A stretch of 64,000 nt of DNA from NCBI GenBank assembly GCA_024180945.1, contig JAKSGN010000035.1, positions 1,736,001 to 1,800,000 on the forward strand. The letters are read 5' to 3'. The stretch is from Macrophomina tecta. Lineage: Eukaryota > Ascomycota > Dothideomycetes > Botryosphaeriales > Botryosphaeriaceae. Of this stretch, positions 1 to 12,396 are shown piece after piece. Each line of letters begins with the position of its first letter. The first letter of the stretch is position 1. A model generated the notes under the pieces. The model had not been told where the DNA came from. It ran no database searches and saw only the letters and a list, made by a program, of their open reading frames with translations. The translations under genes were made by a program, and so were the position numbers.

Positions 1-498
1 GGACTTGTACTTTTCGCCGGGCTGGAGCTTGCGCTTGAAGGTGGCCGGGTCTATATATGTGAACTCATACCCGCGCTGAAAGGGGAGAGAGTCAATCGCG
101 CGTTGTGAGTAGGGAGTATGATGGTGCATGTAATCGTCTGTGCGATCTTCGGGAGAGGTGGGGATGTTGATGGTGGGCATTGAAGCCGGCGGTTGTTCGT
201 CGTGACCGAGAACGTCGGGAGTCCAGTCCTGTGCGGACAAAGTCAGCAATCTGCTTCAGCAAGCAGGTATACTAAGGGTTTATGCGCGGCTGCACGCTCA
301 AAGCTTACCATCGGTGAAGCGGTGAAGGTGGAGTTGGGACCGACGCTGTGGGCTGGCGTGGCGCTGGCGTTGTGGTGGCTGACGTTGCGATCGTAGGAGC
401 GATCGAGATCCTATGCGGCGAGTCAGCACCGGCATCCCGAGAGAAGGCGCAGGCATTGCGCAGAGGTCGTAGCTCACCATGTCGGAGGTGTCCTCCAT
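1..498 (-). CDS. 5' part of an unrecognised gene, cut by the window edge
   Basis: I do not recognise this protein. Reading the minus strand gives three in-frame exons: 498-478, 410-309 and 228 to beyond 1. The two introns (477-411 and 308-229) have GTGAGC and GTAAGC donors, CTGAC-like branch sequences and CATAG/ACAG acceptors, and each falls between codons. The translation starts MEDTSDM, continues with a polar stretch rich in Ser, Asn, His and Thr, then runs on through DWTPDVLGHDE and MPTINIPTSPEDRTDDY to the window edge. At least 117 residues are seen, with no signal peptide or membrane segment. The start at 498 is preceded in frame by a stop 21 nt upstream. The first coding exon is only 21 nt long. 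An ATG at 180 is a second possible start if the upstream exons are wrong. That this is a gene is fairly safe; its function is unknown. Confidence 0.6.
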
Positions 499-1948
499 GG
501 TGATGACGTCGCGACCGGTCAGCGCAGTCGCGGTGGGTCGTGTGTCGATAGAAGGGGCTGGAGGGAGATGCGTGGTACGAGAGAGAAGGTTGGGTGTGTG
601 CCGAGCAAAGACAAGCTGAATGTAGGCGGTGCGGGTCGCGATGTGCGGGCTATCGTGCAGCCGTAGCTTGCGTTGCGGATGATGGAGAGGTTAGGGTTGA
701 GCGACAGACAGCTCCGAGAAAAGACGCGGCGGGCGCGATGCATCCGGGTCCGTGCACGCGGACCCTGGCACATCCCCGACATGGGCAACCGCGACTCGGC
801 AGAGCTGTCTTCACGAGGGAAAAAGTCTGCGCTGCAGCGCGCGCCAGGCTTGCAGGAAGCAGTTGCTGGAGGCGCTGCAGTATGTAGCTCTCGGATGGCT
901 AAACAGGTCACTGCTAGACTGCGCGAGACCCGCCCACCGCGCGCGGAGCTGATATCAACGAGCGTGGCTCAAAGAATTCCAAAGACCCTTGTGCATCACC
1001 CACACTGGCTGATGGCGCGCTAGACCAGCTATCTCGGCTGTACCTTGCGCTGGCCGCTCGTGCTGTGGCTGGTGACCGACCGGCTTGCGTCATATCCGGG
1101 TAGCTGCCTATCAGCGGTCCGCCCATGCGCTCTCTCCTTCAGACCTTCTCGAGGCACTGCGAGCTGGGAATCTATTCGCGTTCCAATATCCCTGAAAGCT
1201 TCTAACAACGCACCCGTCTGCGCTCAGATGGGGATGCTGCATTGGAGGATTGATCCTATCACTATCTGCGCCAACCTCTTTCCTGTCCCACAGTCCCGAA
1301 ATTTGGGCGCCGCACCGTTGACCTACCCAAGCCACATACACCCCGCGCTGACGTTTCTGCATGATTTTCGCATGGAAGTCCCTCGTGTCCCTGTCGATCG
1401 CTCCTGCGCCCCGCGTTCCGCGCATGCCATGCAGCGCTCCTGACCGACGTCGGCCCACCCCATGCGCGTCTCCGGTAGCTTTCCTTTCAGATGTCGCAAT
1501 CCGGTCCCTTGTTCCCCTTCCCGACAAAAGTGGACTACTTCTAGTCCGGTCACGCTCGCTCCAAGCTGCGCTTTCGCAATACAAGAGGGCACCTCTCTCT
1601 CCCCGAGCAGCATCCTATCCTCTCGATTAGATCGACTCCCAGTTCGTGATATTTGCTGCTCTTGCCCAAGAGACAACACACATGTCCTCGGCATTGCAAC
1701 CGTCCATGAACGAGCATCCGTGATTGCGTCTTCCCTCTATCCCGACCAATCCCTGGCTATGGGCCCTCTTGTGCTCGCCTGCCGGAAAATCATGAATATG
1801 CTGCCACAAAATGGCCACGTCAATTGGAATGCGGACAACCTCATGTGCTGTAAAATCATTGATCGTTCATTTCATAAATCCGTCGCGACTCATCGAATTC
1901 ACCTCATCCTCCAGAAACTTCAATTACACATGGTCATCATCACCACTC
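499..1948. other. Intergenic, between the partial gene and the 3' end of VPS15
   Basis: About 1.45 kb. It should hold the promoter of the partial minus-strand gene and the 3' UTR of VPS15. Open frames occur on both strands (for example near 1111-1694 and 1462-1965), but they overlap each other, are Ser/Arg/Pro-rich and show no motif I recognise. I see no gene here. Confidence 0.6.
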
Positions 1949-4900
1949 CTACTGAAACACCATAATCACACCCGCCCGATCTACACTTACCACCATCCCG
2001 TACGGCTGTTCTAGGATTGCCACGTCCGAAACATTATCTAGATGGCCTCTTAGCAACTGCTGTTGCTGTAGACTCCGCAATGTTTCGCGACCTCCCCGCG
2101 CACCTGTCGCCTCCCTCCCCCTCTTCGGCTGATTCACTGCCGTCTTCGCGTTTCCCCCGGCCTTACCTTTGCTCGAGTCGCCGGCGCCTTCCGTACCTGT
2201 GGCCTGTTGTTGCAACGGACGGAAGATGCGCTCCTGAACAACTGTCGTCTCTGGGTTAGGTGCAGCGGGCGGTAACACCGTGTAAACCGGCCTGCTTTCC
2301 TCCATCTCCAAGCCCGAAACTACTGCGGAGGCTTCCGGTCGCGCGAGATCCCAGAACCGCACTGTCCAGTCAGGACCCGCAGAAACGAGGAAGTCATTTC
2401 CATCGTCGGAACCAAGAGCGAGCGCCCGCACGCTGCGGTCGGTGCCACCGCCATGGCCGGCACTACTGGATTCGATGGACGCGGCGAAGCGACCCAACAG
2501 CATGCCCATTCCACTTGGCCCGTGAGAATTGCTCCCACCAGCACCGTTGCGTTGGACCAGATCGTCGTCGAGATCGATCAGAGCGTAGTGTCTGTTTGTC
2601 GAGGTCTCTTTGAAAACGGAGGTGCGCAGGGCTGATACGCAAATGAGCTTCTCCAAATCCCAGACCGTGATGTCAGCAGCAGCAGTACCGCCAGAGATTA
2701 TGAATCTGGGCTTTCGCGACATTTTTACTGTTTGCAGAGTGATGCGATGGACAGGTGCCCCGCCGGGGAAGCACCACGCGCGCAAGCGCATTTTGAACCG
2801 CAAGTCCCAGAGGTCAAGAACACCGTGGGTGGTACCAAGAAGGAGCCAATGATGCTTGCGGTCGGTGACAAAACAAGTGGGAGAACCGTGATGGACGGGG
2901 TTGGAAAGCATGTAAAGCGTGGTCATTGTGCGGAGGTCGAGTGCATGAACTTGAGAGGCATTGGTTGCGAGAAGCAGGACGGATTGGTTTTCGGATTTGT
3001 AGTGGTGAGACCAAACTACGTACTGCCCTTGGGGTAGCTTGTGCTCACGCAAAATCTTGAGCTTGCCATAGCGGATGCCAGTGTTTGTTCCACTTGTGTT
3101 GTGTACCTCGCTGTAGTCAACCTTTACAACGTGAATACTGCCATCGTTGCCGGTACTAACAAAGCAATGCGTATTCTCCACAAAGCAAAGGCTAGTGACT
3201 TTGACGCCAACTCCTTGCGTGTGGGTGACGCGAGCCTTATGAGAAACATTGCGCTCCAAGCGTGACGAATCCCATACCTTGACGGTGCCATCATCTGAGC
3301 CAGTAATGAAGAAAGCATGATCTGGTGATGTCAGGACGCGCGATATGGCACCGGTATGCTCGCCCAACATTGCGACCAAGGTTCCCTCTGGTCGCCACGG
3401 AGAGGAAGAAGGTTGACCATTACCCCTTTTGATAGGTTGTCTTTTGGTGATAGGCGTCACCATTGGGCCAAATTCGACAAAGTCTACGGGGAAATTCTCT
3501 AGGTATACGGCGTCCAACAGCCGAAGGATAGTCGGATCAGTGCCTGTATAAGAATGCGCTGCTTGGAATTTGATCTTGTTGGGATCTTGACGGTGTTGTT
3601 CTTGAGCTATCGCAAGTGGGGACTTGATCCGCGGAGGCTCTTCATCTCGCGGAGTAGTGACACTATCCAATTTTCCGAAGGCGTTTGCGGAGGTTGTACT
3701 GATTTCTGCAAGAGCTTTGTTGCCGCCCTCTGCCTTGTTCATCAAGCTTATGGCGCTCGACTTATGCCGCATAGTGTGCTCATGAAGCCCTGGTCTAGAT
3801 TCTGCCCTCGACGTTACCGAAGCAGGTGAATCCAGTGTGTCCGAGTCCATAGTACGGGTTTTAGGTATTTGGATACCTCTCACAGCCGGGCCGTCTGGCG
3901 GACTCTGTGAAGAGGGAGACATAGGTTCCTGCTGCCGTGGATTACTTCTTGGAATCGGCCGCTCCACACCATTTTGACGCTCAAGATGTCTGTTTAGGTG
4001 AGATACTCGACGCCGTGAGATCGCGTCTTCCGCCGATGCGTCGCGAAGGGCATCCGCAATACTATGAGGGACATTGTCCGATTTCGTTCGTTCAGCTACG
4101 ACTTCTTCGAAGAGACTTTGCTTGTGATCAAAGAAGATTGTCTGGGGCGTTATCCCGAGATCTTTGAGTGGCAATATGGTATTGAATTTGGCCTGTGGTG
4201 CATTTGTGGTGTCCTGCTTCTTCCGATGAGAGACCCGCCATATGTATTCGCGAAGAGCCACGAGCTTGAACTCATCTTCTGCGCTCATGCCGGCGTTCCG
4301 CAACTTCTTTAGCCATTGCTCATCTTCATCATTTTTCGGTATCTTGCCAAGAGCCTTTGGGCCAAGGTCTCTTCCAGATATACTCGGGATAGCATCGTCA
4401 GAAAGCCCAAAGGAGAAAGTCCTCTGTTGCTGTGCAGATTTCCAGAACACGCCCTTGCCGGTGTTAGTGGCCCAAGTGTAAGCCATATCCAGAACAAGCC
4501 GGGTAATAGGCTTTTTGAGCGAGTCGAGCAGTTTGAGCTCTGAAAGGTCAGAAGGTAAGACCTTGAGATACGGTCTTATGAGGGGGAGGATGATGCTGTG
4601 ATTATCGGCCACGGAGAGATATGTCGTAGCTGCAGAAATGAACTGGGCGGCGGCCTCCCGGATCCAAATGTTAGGGTGGACAGTGAGGCGGGCAACGATG
4701 TCGACAAGCTCCCAGATCCGCGCTCTCTGGAACAGTCCCAGCTGCGCCATTGAAGAGAGTGATCGCAGCACCCTATCGACCACAAACTCCTCAGGGTCGG
4801 TCAGAGCTTGGACCATGAGTGGGAGAATAAATTCTTCCAAATTTGCGCCGCCCACATAAGTGCCCACACCGACAATCGTCTCGAAAAAGGCACACTTGAG

Positions 4901-6857
4901 CATCCAGTCCCGGTCGTTCAAGTAGGTGTTAAGATGGCTCAGAATCACATCGTTTGCCTTGGCGCTGCCGAAGAATACACAAAGGCTGGATACAGAACCC
5001 AAGAAAGCTCGTCGAACAGATGGATCATTATCAGTGAGCAATGCTTTGGTTTGCGCCTCAAACTTGGCCACTAAATCTTCTCGCGAGATATCGTATAGGG
5101 TTTGGTACGCAGAACGAGTTAAGGTGTCTTCTTCCGCTTCAGGATCATTCGTGGGGAGCGATCCATCGGCACGCAAAGCCTGCATCATATCAAGGAAGCG
5201 CGAGGCGGTTGTGGCCAGGGTTGCAAGGCAAGCTGCATATGTGGCGCGGAGAAGCGGGTCTGGGTTTGACTTGTGTCCCGGAAGGAAAGGCTCCAGCCTC
5301 GAAAGAATGTATTCCGGAAATACGTAGGCATTGATGGGGGAGACGACGGAAACCAGTGCCAGGACCTGGGTTAGAGTTCGTAGGGCCGACACCCTGACGA
5401 GGTCGGTTTTGTCCGTGAGGAGGACTGTCAAGTAAGGAAGGATCCGGTCAAGCTTCGCCTCATCAGTGACCCGCTCAGCAAAGGCCAGAAGAAGCTCGCA
5501 AGCCCGAATACGAGCCGTCGCTCTCGCTGTGCTTCGAAGAGATGAAACTACCAAAGTGAGGAAAATGAGGGTTCCATCATCCACGGTCTGGTGGGCACTG
5601 TTCGCTTGATGTCTGTAGTTCGGAATATCGATGTGCAGCGGGAATAGATTGCCCCGTAGTGTAAACTTGCTCTCAGGAGGCTTTTGGTTGCTCTTGTCGT
5701 CTCCATACCCCAAGAAGTATGAGATTTTGTCGAAGTCGTTGTAGACCTTGTCGATTCTGTCGTCGGTCTCGCCAAGGTTCTCTGCACCAGCTGTAACCGG
5801 GCCTCGGCCAGCTGAAGGATCCGTGATGGAATACATATATTGATGAAGGAAGCCGAAGAAGTAGTCTGGAAATGCTCTATTTCGCCAGAAATTCAGGCAC
5901 TCTTCAGCAGAGTAACGCTGGTTCGGGTCCAGTTTGATCATGTGAGAAACCATCTCACGAATATCGACATCCTCAATCTTCTGTAAATGGGTTAGGACAG
6001 GGTCGTATTCCCCGGAGCGATACTTGAATAGCTGGCTGAGCGAGAAAATGGGAGTCTCAAGAAAAAGCTCGGCAATGACACATCCAACGCTGAACATGTC
6101 CATGGCCCAGTTGACTGTAGTAGTACTGTCTACCTGGCTACCAGTACTGAGAAAGCGCTCTGGAGCCAAATAGCAGGTACGGCGGCCAGATGTGTCAAAG
6201 AAGAACGAGAAGTCGGCAGGATTATCTTCCGGCAGATATGTCGGCTTGTATGACGAGGAGAAGTCAGAGAGGTACAACCAGTTCCAAGAGGTAACGAGGA
6301 TATTTTCGGTTTTGATGTCGCCATGGAAGATGTTCCTCGCGTGGCAGTCCTTGACAGCGGTGAGAAGCTGGAAAGCCAGCCACTTCTTCTCGATATTCTC
6401 CAGGAACGGCCGTGTACTATCGTATTTAGTTTGTGCAATGTCCCTCAGATAACCACGAACTTACCTCATACGATCATAGAGCGAGCTATGGATATACTGC
6501 CTGATAAGGAACCCGTTTGTGCTAGTTTCCAGAATACGATGGTAGGGAAGCGTATTTGGTACATCCGCAAGTAGCTTCCTCTCGTCTGAAAGGAAACAGT
6601 CCCGTCAGTATCTTCTGCAATAAGTGTGACTCTGGATGCGCCTTACGAAGCAAGCTGGCTACGTATTCATCCAGTTGCATGTTGAAGGGCTTCATGACGA
6701 CCTTTGCAACGACCAAGCCGTCTTTATGGCGAGCGCGGATGGTTTTCATGAAGCGCGCATTTCCCAAAGACTTCTCGTAGGTCAAATCCGCCAGTTCGGG
6801 GACGTCTATGCCAGCGGCACCGGCCGACAGTGTGGTGAGAGAGTAACCTTGACCCAT
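1949..6857 (-). CDS. VPS15: Vps15, regulatory protein kinase subunit of the class III PI3-kinase complex
   Basis: Vps15 anchors and activates Vps34 to make PI3P on endosomes and autophagic membranes. Exons are 6857-6647, 6585-6465 and 6416-1949; the introns are 61 and 48 nt. The product is 1,599 aa, near the usual Vps15 length. The start MGQGYS fits N-myristoylation, which is known for Vps15. Residues of about 30-310 form the kinase-like domain: the catalytic loop HGDIKTEN lies at 142-149, and DFS at 162-164 replaces the usual DFG. An alpha-solenoid of HEAT-like repeats follows (about 370-760), then a polar linker rich in Ser, Pro and Arg, and a C-terminal WD40 propeller (about 1140-1599) with GSDDGTVKVWD- and GPDWTVRFWD-type blades. 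The last exon is 4.5 kb without an intron. It lies head-to-head with ALG2 across 373 bp. Identification is firm. Confidence 0.96.
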
Positions 6858-7230
6858 GTTGAATCATGTGCCGTAGGTTGATGTGAGACGATGAGAGGCG
6901 CGTGTCGCACAGGGTAAGTTACATATTGCGCGAAGACTGCAGGCAACCTGTAGGGTAAGGAGGGCGCATCCAAGTGAAAGCCGTGGAGGAGCCTGGAGGT
7001 TCGTGCAGCGCGAGCGTTTTCGAGGTCGGTGGATGATGTCGAAGGTGCTGGCGCGCGCTGGCATCCCAAGCTCCCGCCCGTCACTGCACTGCGGCCTGCT
7101 CGGTGCCCTGCGTCAGCGCGCGTGTCGGCTAACCTGCCTCGCCTGCCCAATCAGCGCTCGAGGCCACGTACAAAGCCTCATTACGCAGGCCCAGCATCGC
7201 TGCAGCTCCCTATTCTCCCCCCTCAAGAAA
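6858..7230. promoter_or_regulatory. Short shared upstream region of VPS15 and ALG2
   Basis: This 373-bp stretch separates the start codons of two divergent genes and must contain both 5' UTRs and core promoters. It is GC-rich, and I see no clear TATA box. The ALG2 frame stays open upstream of its chosen ATG (an in-frame ATG lies near 7003), but that extension is basic, overlaps the promoter and does not look like ALG2. Confidence 0.55.
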
Positions 7231-8750
7231 ATGCCCCTCAAGCGCAGGAGCATCGTCTTCTTCCACCCGGACCTGGGCATTGGCGGCGCTGAGCGTCTCG
7301 TCGTCGACGCCGCCGTCGGCCTGCAGGACCTCGGCCACAAGGTCACCATCTTCACCTCCCACTGCGACCCCAAGCACTGCTTTGACGAAGCCCGCGATGG
7401 TAAGATGTACCCCGCTGCTCCGCCCCGCATGCAGGCAAACTCATGTTCAAAGTCAAGTGTAGCTGAGCAAGCCCGCCGGATATTAAAGGAACCCTCGATG
7501 TGCGTGTCCGCGGCAATACCATCGTCCCATCCTCCATCGCCGGCCGCTTCTCCATCCTTTGCGCCATCCTGCGCCAGCTGCACCTCGTTTTCCAGATCGC
7601 CTTCTTGACTCCTGAGCTCCGTCAGCTGAATCCTGATGTCTTCTTTGTCGACCAGCTTAGCGCGGGCGTCCCGCTGCTCCGCCTGCTCTCGCCCGCTTCC
7701 CGAGTTTTATTCTACTGCCATTTCCCGGACAAGCTACTGGCACAGAAAGGTGGCGTTATAAAGAGCTTGTACAGATTGCCTTTCGACTGGGTTGAGAGCT
7801 GGAGCACAGGGTGCAGCGAGGTCATTGTCGTCAACAGCAATTTCACAAAGAGCGTATTCAAGACCGCCTTCCCTGGCTTAAAGCACAGGGATCCAGGTGT
7901 CGTATATCCATGTGTCGATACACAGGCGTCAGAGAAGGCGGACGAAATCAAGGCCAATGAAAAGCCTCTATGGGACAATCGGAAAATATTCCTTAGCATC
8001 AACCGCTTCGAGCGGAAGAAGGACGTGGGCCTCGCCATTCGCGCCTATGCTGGCCTCTCGCCGGAGGAGCGCCAAGGCACGAGGCTCGTTATCGCAGGTA
8101 TATTCCAATTCCCTTAGTATAACAAAAGGCACCTGCTGACATCCTTAGGTGGCTATGACCCTCGCGTCCATGAAAACAGCACCACCTACAATGAGCTCTG
8201 CGCTCTTGCCGATTCATTTTCCCTCAAGCACGCCACGGCAAAGAACGTCATCACCGCGCTTTCCGTTCCCGATGATATCTGTGTCCTCTTCCTTCTCTCC
8301 ATTCCCAACACTCTCAAGACGACTCTCCTTGCTTCCGCCCGCCTCCTCATCTACACCCCCCGCCACGAGCACTTCGGCATCGTCCCCCTCGAAGCCATGC
8401 TCGCCGGCACACCTGTCCTGGCCGCCAACGAGGGTGGCCCAACTGAAACTGTCGTTGAGGACGAAACGGGCTGGCTGCGCAACGTCGCGGCCGTCGACGA
8501 GTGGACCGACGTGATGCGCAAGGTGCTGGACGGTGGCATCGGCGACGAGCGGCTAAAGCAGATGGGCGTAAACGGACAAGAGCGCGTTCGCGCCGAGTTC
8601 TCCAAGTCCAAGATGGCGGAGCGCCTACAGTCGTATATCGATAATATCAACGACGTGGAGAGACCAACAGTCTTGACGGGTATGGCCAAGGGTGTACTAG
8701 CAGCGGTGCTTGGTGCTGCTGTCGGTTTTTGCATACGGTATATCATGTAG
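7231..8750 (+). CDS. ALG2: Alg2, alpha-1,3/1,6-mannosyltransferase of the dolichol pathway
   Basis: Alg2 adds the second and third mannoses to the lipid-linked oligosaccharide on the cytosolic face of the ER. Exons are 7231-7399, 7489-8097 and 8149-8750; the introns (89 and 51 nt) have GTAAGA and GTATAT donors. The product is 459 aa, a normal length. The N-terminus carries the GT4 glycine-rich loop (HPDLGIGGAERL), followed by the Alg2-type stretch HFPDKLLAQKGG. The GT4 EX7E motif is EHFGIVPLE at 333-341, followed by GTPVLAANEGGPTETV. A hydrophobic segment ends the protein (VLAAVLGAAVGFCIRY), as expected for membrane attachment. I chose the ATG before PLKRRSIVFFHPD because this is where the family normally begins. 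Identification is firm. Confidence 0.96.
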
Positions 8751-10342
8751 AGAATTTTATTGTATAAAACCAAATCTCAAGGGGGGAAAAAAATAAAAAA
8801 GGAGAGAAAAGAAAAAGACAGTGAATAAAGCAATGCACTATCGTTTCGGGCCATCTGTCACTGAGTACGGAGTCCCCTGTACCTCCTTTCATATTCCAAC
8901 ACGGATGACTGACGGGCCACTAAACGCACTAGACTCTTCAAATATTTTGCCACGATGACCGCTTTTTGTAATGACACCGGTCGATGCGAATTTTCCACGG
9001 CATCGGCCATGGTGCCTTGGTCATGAACTCCGTGGTACATACCTAAGGTAACGTGCCACCGCGGCATTCAGAATAACGCAACGGCACTCTCGCCCATGAG
9101 GAAAGCGTTTTAAGGGGGAGGGAAGAAAGGAAGGAATAAAAAAAAAAGAAGAGGGGAAAAAATTCTAGTCGGGACAACAAATGACAGTGAGATAGGCATC
9201 GTTGACCCGACGAATGTGGCCGGCAGAAAACATCCAGCAAACGCTGCAACAGCGTGACGACACCCATTGAGCACTGAAAGATGTGGAACGTGATGAAACA
9301 TCTGTAAGGATTCTTCTCCGACACTGGAATTATAGAATTGATATGGACACTTGTGGAAGCTTCCCTGTTGTTAAGGATGCGTGAGCAATATGCACAGTGA
9401 ACATCTTTCCAGTCTTTCTCACTTGTGCTTCCTGTCGCAAACTATGGAGCTGGTCCCTCAACAAGAGGCAATCTTGCACCATAGCGACAATGCTAGCGAC
9501 AGTGACACTACCTAAGCTGGCAGTTACAGATGTAATAAAAAGGGAAGCGGCTCTCTCAAGATGCTCCAACCCATCGCGCGTCCGTCATCGATATCGCTAC
9601 CGGCCCAAGGGTATCTGCAGAGAAAGAGAGAGAAAAGAGGGAAACTGGCAGCTGAGTAAAGAACAAGAAGGGATGTCTCTGCCCATGTAACAATCCCAAG
9701 TGCAAACTTTTCTTCCGAGGGACCTTATGTATGCTTCCGCCCACAACCGCCTGGAACAAAAAGAAGTCGTGATCCTTGGATGCCCAACCCAAATCTGGCT
9801 CATAAACTACGCCCTGAACGCGATGTCTCGATGAAAAAAAAAAAAGAAAAAAAAAAAACGTGGAGCAACCGCCCGATGAAAGAAAGAAGATGTGGAACCG
9901 GACGTCTAGAATGTATGCAGCTTCTCCAAGAAGTCAAAGAGTGACAATGAAATAACAGAAGTCTGCCCACCCAAATTTCGTGAAGAAAACGTTACCCCCA
10001 ATGCTGCCGATTGTGCTATGCCGCCGTGATGAATCGGTACCGCCGTAGCTGGTCCGTAATACAAGTTACTTCAGACGCGCTTTTGGGATGCGTCTAATGA
10101 AAAAGAAACGCCGCCGCCATGCATCGCTAGAAACACCAATGTGTGATTGAGAGAAAGAAAGTACACCCATGCGTCTTTGGCCACGACCGGGGATATGGTC
10201 GTGATTCTGGCCGGTATGTTTTATAGTGAGATCGTCGCCTGCGAGATTACTGGGTGTGAAGTGGGTATCTCGGGATGTCTGTGCGAGTCGACTGTGCCGC
10301 AAGCCCTGTAATTTTGCGTGCTGCAGGTGAAGATGAAGAAGC
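8751..10342. other. Convergent intergenic region with purine-rich tracts
   Basis: About 1.6 kb between the 3' ends of ALG2 and the OTU gene. It contains several purine-rich runs (near 8778-8820, 9115-9160 and 9605-9680) and an A-rich tract at about 9833-9860. Short open frames on the minus strand (9043-9803) are translations of these tracts and look random. I see no gene. Confidence 0.6.
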
Positions 10343-11894
10343 TTAGACATAGAGGACCTTGATGCCGGCATCAAGAGAAGGTGAGGTCGGATTAGACTTT
10401 GTCATGATCGGGAGTGCGCGAGTTGATCCAGACTTGCTGGCAGCTTGCTGCTGTTGGCGCTCTTTACGGGCAGCCTTCTGAGCTTGCTTCTTCATGTCCT
10501 TCTTGTCGCGAGCAGATATTTTGCGGCCTTGAGGGCCAATCTGTCTCTGCGCAAGTTTGCCGGGGTGTGCATTGGTGATCGATTCTTGCATTTCGGGCGG
10601 AGGCTTCGGCATTGTAAGTCTAATGCGCACAGGACCCTTCCTTGGCGAGGGGGGTAGTTTAGGAGACGGAGGAGTCGTAACGGGTTCAGCGTCTGATTCT
10701 TGCTTTAGCTCATCGTCAGAGTCCGGAATCGCAATAGCAGCCGGACTAGGAGCATTGCTTGATGTGGTACTGATCAGAGAGGTTTGCGATTCCTGTGAGC
10801 AATCATGAAGGGCCAGCTTCGACCCAAGGCGCTGTGTGTGGCCCTTTGGCTTGAGGATATCCCTGGTCGTGGAGCTGGCCCTGGATGCACTGGTGACATT
10901 GTGTTTATCTTGTTTGCCTGTACGGCGGTTCCGGCTCTTGTTGGGGCCATATATGTCGTCTTCATCACTGTCGGGCTCTCGCTCTATGCTGGAGCTCTCT
11001 TGTGCCGACGACTGGTTGCCAGAGTCCTCGTCCAGTAATCTTGACACCGCGTTGTCGATGCTGCCTTTACACTCTTCAAGAGTTCTTCTGATAGTTGCCT
11101 TGTCGGTCAAGAAAGGTAGTGACTTCATCACCACGTCAATCTGCCATTCCTGAGCGTATGGCGTAGCTGCAAGCTTCTTCTTTTGAGCAGCTTCAGTCTC
11201 GGGGCTGAGTGCCCTCTCACACACCTCAGGCAAGCCATGGTGAGGGCCATCAAGGTTGCGTATTGAGGAGTAGTGCTCCCAACTCTGCACGCCGCGTTAG
11301 CTTCTGCAGTGAGAGGGGACACGACGCGTCAACCTACGTGATATGCAATGTGTACAATAGTTCTTTTTTGCTCGTCCTGGAAAGGAGTGACATAGTACGC
11401 GAAATCTCGGTGGTATATCTTGACAGTGACGTCGTAGGCGCGTGCAAATGCCTGGACCTCGACGTTGTCGCCCCAGGTGCCGCCCTTTGCCATTGTCTCA
11501 AGGTGACGTTGGAAGGTCTGTTCAATCTCCTCCTCGGTCGGTGCCTGCTGGTTGTAGGGCGTCGAGTAGGCGCCAACATTCTTGCGCTTTGGATTCCTCC
11601 GCACGCCGCCGCCGGGATTTACGCTGATAAAGGCCTTGAACTCGGAGGCGTGGTCGCGCATGTACTCAACAGTGCGCTCGCGGATTTCCCTGTGAGCGGC
11701 CTGATGGCCATACAGCTGGTCGGACAGCGCATTGAACAAGCAGTTACCTAAGTGGTCGAGTCAGCACAATTGCTCGGTGCGGAATTTTGAGTGTTGCGGG
11801 GCAGCAGCTTACCGTCGCCGAGGATTTCTGCGGCGTACAGACCCAGGCCGGAGAGCAGAGGAAACTCGTCGTCATGGCTCCGGCGAGACGGCAT
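10343..11894 (-). CDS. OTU-family deubiquitinase with a UBA/CUE-like domain
   Basis: Predicted cysteine protease that removes ubiquitin. Exons are 11894-11813, 11747-11338 and 11284-10343; introns are 65 and 53 nt, and the product is 477 aa. The catalytic D-x-x-C of the OTU fold is DGNC at 27-30, split by intron 1. The matching histidine lies in the OTU C-terminal motif (WEHYSSIR, H168), just after intron 2. A segment at about 210-260 (QEWQIDVVMKSLPFL ... ECKGSIDNAVSRLL) has the spacing of a UBA/CUE ubiquitin-binding helix bundle. The rest is disordered and acidic, then strongly basic near the end (KKDMKKQAQKAARKERQQQQ). Architecture resembles OTUD3-like proteins, but I cannot assign the exact orthologue or the linkage preference. 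It is divergent from the D-amino-acid oxidase gene. Confidence 0.9.
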
Positions 11895-12396
11895 TTTCGC
11901 AGGAGCAGAGGAGGACGGGGCGACGGGCTAGAGAATGCGGATCATGCAGAAAGACGGGGCGGGGAGAGATGGGGGAGAGCGTGGGCGTGGAGGGCGCGGA
12001 AGCTCTCGCGGGCGGGCTTCACTCTGGCAGCTTCACTCCTGTTGATGATGAAAGGTCCGCAGAGGGCTGCACACGACAGGGGTCCGAGCTTGGCGCGCCT
12101 CGCCCGGCTGGCTGACCGCCCTCACTTGCGATGCGAGCTTGTCCGGATTCCGCGCCTGTCGATAGGCTGTCGTCGCCGAGCTCCGTGGGCTGAGCAGCAG
12201 GCGGCGATGGTGCTGCTGTGCCGGCGGCGGGACGCGCGGGTTTCCGTGACGCACTATATATATGTATGCGCGCGGTTGCCCTCGACTGTTGCTGGCGTTT
12301 GGTGAGCCGGTCACGTTTGGCTTCCGACTGACTCAACGCCCACACGCGACCACGGCGGCCGCTTCTCGATTTTTCAACTGTGTCACGAGCGCTGCA
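11895..12396. promoter_or_regulatory. Divergent promoter region of the OTU gene and DAO
   Basis: 502 bp between two start codons. A run of alternating T and A at 12255-12263 (TATATATAT), about 135 nt upstream of the DAO ATG, could serve as a TATA element in either direction. The stretch is otherwise GC-rich. Confidence 0.45.

Noticed and set aside
1111..1965. Overlapping open frames of 120-167 codons on both strands
   Set aside because: They mirror each other, are Ser/Arg-rich and have no motif or splice-linked continuation.
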